The position numbers were made by a program, and so were the translations under genes. This document shows, one piece after another, positions 1 to 4,428 of a DNA stretch of 5,762 bases (the stretch's first letter is position 1; every line of letters begins with the position of its first letter). Origin of the DNA: Methanoregulaceae archaeon (GTDB lineage Archaea > Halobacteriota > Methanomicrobia > Methanomicrobiales > Methanospirillaceae); assembly GCA_013331215.1 (NCBI GenBank), contig DUGU01000327.1, positions 1-5,762 on the forward strand. Direction: 5' to 3'. A model generated the notes under the pieces. That model did no database searches and was not told the origin of the DNA. It worked only from the letters and a program-made list of their open reading frames with translations.

Positions 1-70
1 TGGTTAAAATGACACTATACCCTTTTTCTAAGAGAGGGAGCATGAGCGATTGATAATCCGGAATTGCCAT
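1..70 (-). CDS. N-terminus of an Mrr-like restriction endonuclease (partial, runs off left edge)
   Basis: Only the first 23 codons are inside the window. Read on the minus strand from the ATG at 70-68, the peptide begins MAIPDYQSLMLPLLEKG and stays open to base 1. The stretch IPDYQSLMLPLLE resembles the conserved start of the N-terminal winged-helix domain of Mrr family restriction proteins, which cut DNA carrying foreign methylation; this is recognition from memory, not a search. The residues after LLE match less well, so the gene could be divergent or damaged beyond the edge. The other two frames close within a few codons, which favours this one. A TATA-like element at 98-107 would place transcription start only a few bases before this ATG, typical of a near-leaderless archaeal gene. 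A second in-frame ATG lies at 43-41. Base composition is far more AT-rich than the rest of the window, consistent with a horizontally acquired defence gene. Confidence 0.5.
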   Translation of the reverse strand, partial: MAIPDYQSLMLPLLEKGYSVILT

Positions 71-97
71 CAATTATGAGACTCGGGTTAAAGTAAC

Positions 98-107
98 AAA
101 TATATTA
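98..107 (-). promoter_or_regulatory. TATA box of the Mrr-like gene
   Basis: The minus strand reads TAATATATTT here. Its centre is about 32 bases upstream of the ATG at 70, so initiation would fall around 75-78. The element is nearly symmetrical, and on the plus strand it is also preceded by purine-rich sequence, so direction is not certain from the box alone. The minus-strand assignment rests on the open frame it would serve; nothing plausible begins downstream on the plus strand. Confidence 0.45.
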
Positions 108-118
108 CGGACCCTTCC

Positions 119-234
119 TCACCGCCACCGCGGCAGGGTCGCGGGGTAGGCCGTCACCATCTCCCGCGCTTTCTCGAAGGACATCCCGAGCTCGGTCGCG
201 AGCAGGGGAGGGTGTACTCATCGATCATCGCCTC
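119..234 (-). pseudogene. Frameshifted 3' remnant of a zinc-ribbon protein gene
   Basis: This segment is a degenerate copy of the 3' end of the intact zinc-ribbon gene at 2598-3119, on the same strand. By hand alignment, 119-208 matches 2598-2687 at 79 of 90 bases. Both encode a C-terminus of the form ELGMxxEKAxEMVTAxxATLPRWR followed by TGA. Farther into the gene, after a shared GAGCAGGGG on the plus strand, this copy carries two extra bases, which throws the frame and creates a stop; beyond the shift the peptide EAMIDEY again matches EAMIAEY of the intact copy. Similarity fades at about 234, and no zinc-binding cysteines are present, so the 5' part is missing or unrecognisable. The gene was probably a paralogue, either a single-ribbon version or a duplicated copy. 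Confidence 0.8.
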
Positions 235-372
235 GCAGATGCGCCGGTTTGCGCCTGCAGCAAGCGGCGGGCTCGCGTGCCTCGTCACGCCGGCGGTGAT
301 CGCGCCGAAGCCGTGAGGAGCCGACCCGGCCCGAACCCGAGCGCTTAACCCGTTGCGGGTCGATCGTTCTCT
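235..372. other. Intergenic sequence upstream of the acyltransferase
   Basis: No gene is supported here. The minus-strand frame continuing from the zinc-ribbon remnant encodes an arginine-rich peptide with no match to the intact paralogue. An in-frame TAA at 346-348 closes the acyltransferase frame upstream. A weak TATA-like GCTTAACC (343-350) sits about 27 bases before the GTG start at 373 and could drive a near-leaderless message. Between them lies a small inverted repeat, ACCCG-TTG-CGGGT (348-360), which might be an operator but is too short to argue for. Confidence 0.4.
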
Positions 373-1452
373 GTGCGGCGCCCGGCCTTTCTCGTCGAGT
401 TCGCCTATCTCCGGGCGGCCGCGATCGTGGCCGTGATCGTGATCCACGCCGTGGACACGCCGGTCATCACCGGGTCGGCCGGCCCCCTCCTCTGGCCGTA
501 CGTCGCGGTCGACGTGGCCGCGCACTTCGCCGTGCCGCTCTTCGTCTTCGTCTCGGGCGCGGTCCTGATGCACGTCCACCCGCCGCCGGTCGGCTGGCGC
601 CCGTTCGTCCCGCGGCGGCTCGCCCGGCTGCTGCCCCCGTATCTCGCGGTCTCGGCCGTCTACCTCCTTGTCCGGGCCCTCATGGAGGGACCGCCGACCG
701 TGCTCGAGATCGTCGTTCGCCTCCTCACGGGCACGGCCTACTTCCACCTCTGGTTCGTTGTGCTCGTGGTCGAGCTCGCCCTCCTCTACCCCGTGCTCGC
801 GCCACGGGTCCGCTCCGCCCGGCCCCGCACGCTGGCCCTCCTGGGCGTTCCGCTGGCCCTCCTCGCCACGGCCTACTTCCTTCTCAAGGTCCTCATCTTT
901 CTCGCCCAGCCCGACTGGGTGCTCTCGGCCGTCCTCCTCCAGGGCCTAGCCCCGGCCGGGTACCTGCTCTTCTTTGTCGCGGGGATGGCCGTCACGGCCC
1001 ACCCGGACGCGGCAGGGCGACTCATGGCGGGGCTCACGCCGGGGCGGGCCGCGACGGCCGTCCTCGTCGCGCTCCTGCTCGGGGCCTCCCGGTTCGCGGC
1101 CTCGCTCGACCCGTCTCCGGTCCGGCTCGTGCTCGCCGGCCTCTCGTTTCTCGCGGAGCCGTACGCGTACCTGCTCGCCTTCGGTCTCGCGCTCGCCGCG
1201 GCCCGGCACCCCTTCCTCCGTTCCCGCCCGCGGCTCTCACGGGGCCTGGTCGCGCTCGGCGGGGCGAGCTACGGGATCTACCTGGTCCAGGGCGGTATCA
1301 TCGACCTCGTGATCGGCGCGCTCGCGAGGATCGGTCTCGGCCCGACCTCGGCGGGCTACCTGCCGGCGACGGCACTCGCGACCCTCGTCCTCTCGTGGGG
1401 CGTGGTCGTGCTCGCGGCCCGGGCCGTGCGCTCGCTCCCGGGGAAGGGCTGA
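373..1452 (+). CDS. Acyltransferase 3 family integral membrane protein
   Basis: A 359-residue, very hydrophobic protein with about ten predicted membrane helices, the usual size and layout of the acyltransferase 3 family (OafA/NodX-type enzymes). These transfer acyl groups, often acetyl, from inside the cell to sugars or other surface molecules. Family marks are visible in order: LRAAAIVAVIVIHA, with the conserved histidine at residue 25; VPLFVFVSG at 54-62; the basic RRLARLLPPYL at 81-91; HLWFV at 125-129; and ASYGIYLVQ near 298-306. In the last motif a histidine is usual, but here it is Gln306. The acceptor cannot be told from sequence. The start is GTG at 373: it is the only candidate after the in-frame TAA at 346 and places the N-terminus where the family expects it. 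No strong Shine-Dalgarno is visible. The gene stands alone, convergent with the next one and ending 29 bases from its stop. Confidence 0.85.
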   Translation: MRRPAFLVEFAYLRAAAIVAVIVIHAVDTPVITGSAGPLLWPYVAVDVAAHFAVPLFVFVSGAVLMHVHPPPVGWRPFVPRRLARLLPPYLAVSAVYLLVRALMEGPPTVLEIVVRLLTGTAYFHLWFVVLVVELALLYPVLAPRVRSARPRTLALLGVPLALLATAYFLLKVLIFLAQPDWVLSAVLLQGLAPAGYLLFFVAGMAVTAHPDAAGRLMAGLTPGRAATAVLVALLLGASRFAASLDPSPVRLVLAGLSFLAEPYAYLLAFGLALAAARHPFLRSRPRLSRGLVALGGASYGIYLVQGGIIDLVIGALARIGLGPTSAGYLPATALATLVLSWGVVVLAARAVRSLPGKG

Positions 1453-1481
1453 CGGTCCCGGCAGTGACGGTCGACGTCCGG

Positions 1482-1769
1482 TCAGATCCGAAATGTCTCC
1501 TTGATCTCCCTGTTGAGCTGGCCCAGCGTCTCGATCCTCGCCTGGATCTTGTCGGTGATCCGAACGATGTCGACCTTCATCTCCCGGAACTCCGGGTTCT
1601 CGAAGTCGGGAACGTACGTCTCGTCGCCGTGTTTCATCAGCAGGAACGAGTCCGTGATGTACCTGACCCGCTCGAGGTCGGCGACGAGATCCGCGAGATC
1701 GTCGCGTTCGCGCTGCACCCGGACCGCGAGCGGGTGGTCGACGATCATGCCGGTGTCCGTATCTGCCAT
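1482..1769 (-). CDS. Small helical protein of unknown function
   Basis: A 95-residue protein that I do not recognise. It is rich in charged residues and looks almost entirely helical: one likely amphipathic helix at about residues 14-45 and another at 57-93, separated by a short loop containing KHGDETYVPDFENP. The pattern suggests a two-helix coiled-coil hairpin, probably cytoplasmic, since there is no signal peptide or membrane segment. There are no cysteines and no obvious catalytic motif. It is judged a real gene because its composition is balanced, unlike the arginine/proline-rich shadow frames around it, and because a good Shine-Dalgarno GGTGA (1781-1777) lies seven bases before the ATG at 1769. 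A second ATG at codon 8 is possible. It is monocistronic: convergent with the acyltransferase, and separated from the upstream CBS gene by a terminator and a gene-free gap. Confidence 0.75.
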   Translation of the reverse strand: MADTDTGMIVDHPLAVRVQRERDDLADLVADLERVRYITDSFLLMKHGDETYVPDFENPEFREMKVDIVRITDKIQARIETLGQLNREIKETFRI

Positions 1770-1806
1770 CTCTTACTCACCACTCTGCTTACATCCCTTT
1801 CGTCGA

Positions 1807-1814
1807 CATAAGGT
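1807..1814 (-). promoter_or_regulatory. Weak TATA-like box for the small helical protein
   Basis: The minus strand reads CCTTATGT. This would place initiation near 1785, a few bases before the Shine-Dalgarno at 1781-1777. The match to the archaeal TATA consensus is poor; it is reported because the spacing fits and no better element is seen. Confidence 0.25.
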
Positions 1815-2066
1815 TTCGGGTTCGGCCTGTCGTCAGGAGCCCGGTACGCTCCGGTTCGAGCGCCGGTTGCCTCTCCCGTCGGCCGTTTCCGGGGGGGCGG
1901 TTCATTCCCGTGAAGCGAGGAATTCGTCGGGCCCGACCAAACCCCAACCGGTGATCGCCGCCGACCGCTACCGCTGAATGACCTGTGCCGTCGTGCAGAG
2001 GGGGGCCGGGTCCGCGATCGTCGCGGCGAACCGACCCAGAGGCGGGAGCGCAGCCCGAAGTCGCGC
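1815..2066. other. Gene-free intergenic stretch
   Basis: About 250 bases with no supported gene on either strand. The open frames crossing it encode arginine-, proline- and serine-rich peptides and overlap real genes, so I treat them as chance frames in high G+C DNA. It contains a run of seven G (1891-1897) and a perfect 12-base palindrome GTCGGGCCCGAC (1926-1937). A GGTTCGAG motif near 1852 resembles a tRNA T-loop, but its flanks do not pair as a T-stem. Function unknown. Confidence 0.5.
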
Positions 2067-2098
2067 AAAAAGAGAGGATGCCTCCTCGCGGGGCATCC
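2067..2098 (-). terminator. Hairpin and U-tract terminator of the CBS-domain gene
   Basis: On the minus strand, one base after the TGA stop of the CBS-domain gene, the sequence GGATGCC (2098-2092) pairs perfectly with GGCATCC (2082-2076) across a nine-base loop, and is followed by TCTCTTTTT (2075-2067). This has the form of an intrinsic terminator. Archaeal RNA polymerases respond mainly to the U-tract, so the T run is probably the active part. Lying directly after the stop, it would isolate the CBS gene from the small helical gene downstream. Confidence 0.75.
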
Positions 2099-2099
2099 C

Positions 2100-2525
2100 T
2101 CACCGGACCGTCGGCGACGACTCCCGTATGATCTCCGTGACGCAGTTCATCTCGCTCGCGAGGATCCGGACGACATCGTCCATGGTCACGATGCCGACGA
2201 GCCGGCTGTCGTCGTCCACGACCGGGAACCGCCGCACCCCCTGCTCCCGCGCGGTCTCCATCACGTTCCAGAGCGTGTCGTTCCGGTCCACGACGAAGGG
2301 GTCGCAGGTCATTACGTCCCGCACGCTCGTGCTCTCGGGGTCGACGTTCCGGGCGCAGACGCGCACGGCCAGGTCGCGGTCGGTCACGATCCCGACCGGG
2401 CAGCCGTCGCGCTCGATCACCACGCTCCCCACGTTCCGCTCGTCCATCATCCTCGCGATCACGGCCACGCGCTCGTCCGGCGACGCGGTCACGACGTCCT
2501 CTCTGATGCAGTCCACCAATGGCAT
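2100..2525 (-). CDS. Tandem CBS-domain protein
   Basis: A 141-residue protein made only of two CBS domains, roughly residues 3-60 and 68-125. Each ends in the typical signature: GIVTDRD (45-51) and GIVTMDD (111-117). The second domain is preceded by VRDVMTCDPFVV, the usual inter-domain motif. CBS pairs form a Bateman module that binds adenosine nucleotides such as AMP, ATP or S-adenosylmethionine and regulates partner enzymes, channels or transcription; the aspartate after the GIVT motif commonly contacts ribose. With no fused effector domain, the partner is unknown. I chose ATG at 2525, not the TTG two codons upstream (2531): the Shine-Dalgarno-like GGAGGGGA (2540-2533) lies seven bases from the ATG but only one from the TTG. 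It has its own promoter upstream and a terminator directly after the stop, so it is probably transcribed alone. Confidence 0.92.
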   Translation of the reverse strand: MPLVDCIREDVVTASPDERVAVIARMMDERNVGSVVIERDGCPVGIVTDRDLAVRVCARNVDPESTSVRDVMTCDPFVVDRNDTLWNVMETAREQGVRRFPVVDDDSRLVGIVTMDDVVRILASEMNCVTEIIRESSPTVR

Positions 2526-2569
2526 TTCCAAGTCCCCTCCCGGGATCGGCCGGCATAGGGGGCTCGGAT

Positions 2570-2580
2570 CTATATGATAG
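2570..2580 (-). promoter_or_regulatory. TATA box of the CBS-domain gene
   Basis: The minus strand reads CTATCATATAG, an AT-rich island in G+C-rich DNA. Transcription would start around 2548, giving a leader of about 20 bases that contains the Shine-Dalgarno at 2540-2533. The box lies just 18 bases past the stop of the zinc-ribbon gene, so the CBS gene could also receive read-through from the operon upstream. Confidence 0.5.
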
Positions 2581-2597
2581 TTCCGATCGTCGGCGGG

Positions 2598-3119
2598 TCA
2601 CCGCCAGCGCGGCAGGGTCGCGGTGAAGGCGGTCACCATCTCCGTCGCCTTCTCGCGGGGCATCCCGAGCTCGGCCGCGAGCAGGGGCCCGTACTCCGCG
2701 ATCATCGCCTCCCGGGTGAGGTCGGGCTCGACGAACGCCCCGTTCCGATAGCAGTGGGTGCAGTACCGGTCGCTCCTGGAGCCGTCCGCCTCCGTCCCCG
2801 CATCGCTCGGATCCTGGAGCGGCATGCCGCAGCTCCCGCAGGAGGGGACCAGCCGGCCGCTCCAGCGGAGGAGCGGTCGGAGCTGCTGGAGCACGAAGCC
2901 CTCGGCCCGCTCGGGCGGAATCTCGAACATCCGTGACATCATCTCGCCGCCGCGGGCGGCCATCGTCTCGATCGTGGCTTCCGGCTCGGTGAAGGCGCCG
3001 TTCCGATAGCAGTACCGGCAGTAGAGTCCGCTCGGCGTCCCGTCGCCCTCGGTCCCCCGGGCGTCCGGAACGGAGAGCGGCATGCCGCAGCTCTGGCAGG
3101 TCTCGCTGGTCTCGTTCAT
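2598..3119 (-). CDS. Tandem zinc-ribbon protein
   Basis: A 173-residue protein built from two copies of the same roughly 86-residue unit. Each unit starts with a four-cysteine ribbon: C8, C11, C34, C37 and C94, C97, C120, C123. Around these run CxSCGMPL, GTExDG and YCxxCYRNGAF, the pattern of the putative zinc-ribbon family Pfam Zn_ribbon_2. A helical segment follows each ribbon: residues 47-90 and 133-173, ending in ATLPRWR. Each ribbon should bind one zinc ion; the cellular role of the family is not established. All eight cysteines are intact. The ATG at 3119 overlaps the TGA of the VOC gene in an ATGA arrangement, and a GGAG (3130-3127) inside that gene supplies the ribosome site, so the two are translationally coupled. 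A degraded copy of this gene's 3' end lies at 119-234. Confidence 0.9.
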   Translation of the reverse strand: MNETSETCQSCGMPLSVPDARGTEGDGTPSGLYCRYCYRNGAFTEPEATIETMAARGGEMMSRMFEIPPERAEGFVLQQLRPLLRWSGRLVPSCGSCGMPLQDPSDAGTEADGSRSDRYCTHCYRNGAFVEPDLTREAMIAEYGPLLAAELGMPREKATEMVTAFTATLPRWR

Positions 3120-3601
3120 GGTTGTTCTCCAGAAGTGCCCTCGAGGGCGGCCGTCACGAACGCGGGCGGCATCAGGGTCCGGGCAGATACCTCCTCCGGC
3201 GAGAGACCGTCGGCCGCCAGCCTCCTGACGACCGCGTCCATCGCCTCGCCGACCTCGATCAGATTACCGTCCGGGTCATAGAACCGGATCGTCCGCTGGG
3301 CCCAGGGAGCCGTCTCGATCTGATGGGCGAGGCGGACGCGTCCGGCGAGCTTCGCCGCGAAAGCCTCGATCCCGTCGGTCTCGAAGTAGAGCTCGCAGCG
3401 CGGCCGCTCGACCGCCGACGGCTCGAGCCCGCCGTAAACCATCGCCCGGACATCGTCCATCTCCCAGATCGAGATGCCGCCGTCGAAGGTCACGAGCCCG
3501 CCGAGGTCGAGGACGACCTCGAGGTCGAAGAGGTCGAGGTAGAAATCGCGCAACCGGGGCACATCGTCGCTGAAGAGGACGATCGAGGTGTATCGGATCA
3601 T
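3116..3601 (-). CDS. VOC superfamily (glyoxalase/bleomycin-resistance fold) protein
   Basis: A 161-residue protein with the paired beta-alpha-beta-beta-beta modules of the vicinal oxygen chelate superfamily. Module one spans about 2-58 (with DVPRLRDFYLDLF at 13-25), and module two about 68-119, ending FYDPDGNLIEVGE. Of the usual four metal ligands, only the last, Glu116, is obvious: the first-strand histidine is Ser6 here, and the second-module histidine position appears to be Leu71 or a neighbour. It may therefore bind a ligand without metal or use an altered site. A helical tail (120-161, containing GLSPEEVSARTLMPPAFV) follows, a feature I recall from some small VOC proteins. I prefer ATG at 3601, where the fold begins, to the upstream GTG at 3631 that would add MPKSARGTVI; no clear Shine-Dalgarno decides it. 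It is first in an operon with the tandem zinc-ribbon gene, four-base overlap. Confidence 0.88.
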   Translation of the reverse strand: MIRYTSIVLFSDDVPRLRDFYLDLFDLEVVLDLGGLVTFDGGISIWEMDDVRAMVYGGLEPSAVERPRCELYFETDGIEAFAAKLAGRVRLAHQIETAPWAQRTIRFYDPDGNLIEVGEAMDAVVRRLAADGLSPEEVSARTLMPPAFVTAALEGTSGEQP

Positions 3602-3657
3602 AATGACCGTTCCGCGGGCCGACTTCGGCACCGCACGGATCAGCGTCCGCCGCTATG

Positions 3658-3665
3658 AGAATAAA
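3658..3665 (-). promoter_or_regulatory. Candidate TATA box for the VOC/zinc-ribbon operon
   Basis: The minus strand reads TTTATTCT. Initiation would fall near 3634, giving a leader of about 33 bases to the ATG at 3601, or an almost leaderless start at the GTG at 3631. The match to consensus is moderate, but it is the only AT-rich element between this operon and the GRAM-like gene upstream. Confidence 0.4.
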
Positions 3666-3750
3666 GGGATCGGGCCTGCCGCGCGACATGTCGACAGGAG
3701 GTGGAATCCGGGCGGGCGGACCTCGAACCCCGGCCCGGGATCGACGGGCG

Positions 3751-4065
3751 CTACGTCCCGCCGCTCATCACCATTACGGACCTGATAGCGGTCTCCCACT
3801 TCTCAGGGTTATCGATATGGAGAGTCGAGGGTTCCATGTTTCCCTCGAAGTGGACGACCAGGATTCTGCGGCCGGCGGCGCTGAACGAGCTTATGGACTC
3901 GACCGGCTGATCGATCCTCGTTTCCGTGGATCGGGAGAGGAGCCCCCCCTCGCCGACCTCGAAGACCAGCCGGCGGGTCGTGAGGTACAGCGTACCCTTC
4001 CCGAAGAAGTCCGACTTCCCAGTGTCCTGCACGATGATCTGTTCGTCTTCCTGTAACGATTCCAT
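3751..4065 (-). CDS. GRAM/PH-like domain protein
   Basis: A 104-residue protein. The pattern GKGTLYLTTRRLVFEVGE (residues 22-39) is the hallmark of GRAM-type and bacterial PH-like domains: a strand-turn-strand in which a gene product first shows a G-x-L-Y-L-T-x-x-R-L-V-F core. Further strands follow (about 44-57 and 63-72), with a C-terminal helix at 84-96 (NPEKWETAIRSVM), completing a single PH-like fold. Eukaryotic relatives bind lipids; the prokaryotic role is unknown. There is no signal peptide or membrane segment. I chose the ATG at 4065 because it lies about 40 bases after a strong TATA box and follows GGTGAC/GGAAG ribosome-site-like sequence; the longer frame to 4167 would run through the promoter. 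The stop codon is TAG, so TAG is used as a normal terminator in this genome. It is probably monocistronic, since 149 bases separate it from the VOC gene. Confidence 0.8.
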   Translation of the reverse strand: MESLQEDEQIIVQDTGKSDFFGKGTLYLTTRRLVFEVGEGGLLSRSTETRIDQPVESISSFSAAGRRILVVHFEGNMEPSTLHIDNPEKWETAIRSVMVMSGGT

Positions 4066-4099
4066 ATGTCTTCCGTCACCAGTAGGAACTCGGTGACCG

Positions 4100-4110
4100 T
4101 TATATATTTC
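4100..4110 (-). promoter_or_regulatory. TATA box of the GRAM/PH-like gene
   Basis: The minus strand reads GAAATATATAA, preceded by purine-rich GGATA that could serve as the transcription factor B recognition element. Initiation would be near 4078, a dozen bases before the ATG at 4065. This is the best archaeal promoter match in the window. Confidence 0.7.
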
Positions 4111-4231
4111 TATCCGCAGAGATCCCGGCACGCGGGCCCGGTCGGGGAGTCTCGTCCCTGCCCGCACACCGGGCTCGCCGCGCGGTCACACCTCGGCCCG
4201 TGCGTCGACAAGCCCTCCGCACGCCAACCGG

Positions 4232-4262
4232 CCATGTCCGCGTGCTTCGCCGCCGGACATGG
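4232..4262. repeat. Inverted repeat, 9-bp perfect arms
   Basis: CCATGTCCG (4232-4240) is the exact reverse complement of CGGACATGG (4254-4262), with a 13-base spacer. No T run follows on either strand, so it is not a plain terminator. Position between two divergent promoters makes a repressor-binding site or an RNA hairpin possible; neither is shown. Confidence 0.6.
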
Positions 4263-4282
4263 ACCTTCCGCCGCGACGATGC

Positions 4283-4336
4283 CCGGGCCCCGCGGCGTCC
4301 CCCCCAGCGCCTGCGACGCCGGGGCGCAGGGCCCGG
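4283..4336. repeat. Two-part inverted repeat forming a long imperfect hairpin
   Basis: An outer arm CCGGGCCC (4283-4290) pairs with GGGCCCGG (4329-4336), and an inner arm CGGCGTC (4293-4299) pairs with GACGCCG (4315-4321). They are joined by a small asymmetric internal loop and closed by a 15-base loop. The very high G+C content makes chance pairing plausible. Confidence 0.4.
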
Positions 4337-4352
4337 CGAGGATTCCGGGCGC

Positions 4353-4368
4353 GGTGGCGTTCGCCACC
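4353..4368. repeat. Short hairpin, 6-bp stem
   Basis: GGTGGC (4353-4358) and GCCACC (4363-4368) flank the tetraloop GTTC. It lies 25 bases upstream of the lipoprotein TATA element and could influence a regulator or be incidental. Confidence 0.4.
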
Positions 4369-4392
4369 AGGCCCGCCGCCCGGGTAAAATGG

Positions 4393-4402
4393 AAAGATAT
4401 AA
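4393..4402 (+). promoter_or_regulatory. TATA box of the lipoprotein locus
   Basis: AAAGATATAA, preceded by A-rich sequence (4386-4389), stands out from the surrounding G+C-rich DNA. Initiation would be expected near 4424, so the message would be almost leaderless with respect to the ATG at 4429. This supports 4429 as the original start and argues against the in-frame ATG at 4389, which lies upstream of the predicted transcript. Confidence 0.5.
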
Positions 4403-4428
4403 CGGGTGCCGGAAAGACAACCACCACG

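Larger units (their letters stand above)
4111..4392. other. Gene-free region between divergent promoters, with three inverted repeats
   Basis: About 280 bases between the GRAM-like promoter (leftward) and the lipoprotein promoter (rightward). I find no convincing gene; the frames crossing it show no recognisable protein. It holds three separate inverted repeats: 4232-4262, 4283-4336 and 4353-4368, and a run of seven C (4299-4305). In G+C-rich DNA some pairing is expected by chance, so a structured RNA or operator array is only a possibility. Confidence 0.45.

Noticed and set aside
20..38. Hairpin CCCTTTTT-CTA-AGAGAGGG as a terminator
   Set aside because: The stem relies on two G-U pairs, lacks a proper T tract in either direction, and lies inside the probable coding start of the Mrr-like gene.
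154..747. Long minus-strand open frame opposite the acyltransferase
   Set aside because: Its product is extremely rich in Arg, Asp, Glu and Gly with no fold pattern, as expected for the antisense of a G+C-rich membrane-protein gene; only its last few codons overlap the zinc-ribbon remnant.
1845..1870. Possible tRNA T-arm (GGTTCGAG)
   Set aside because: The flanking bases do not form a five-base T-stem, and no anticodon or acceptor stem can be assembled nearby.
1745..2068. Minus-strand 107-codon frame in the gap upstream of the small helical gene
   Set aside because: Arg/Pro/Ser-rich composition, overlap with the supported gene at 1482-1769, and no ribosome site.
1978..2577. Plus-strand 199-codon frame
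   Set aside because: It is almost entirely antisense to the CBS-domain gene, whose two signature motifs make the minus strand certain.
3696..3704. Strong Shine-Dalgarno-like AGGAGGTGG on the plus strand
   Set aside because: No plausible start and coding frame follow; the downstream plus-strand frames are antisense to the GRAM-like gene.
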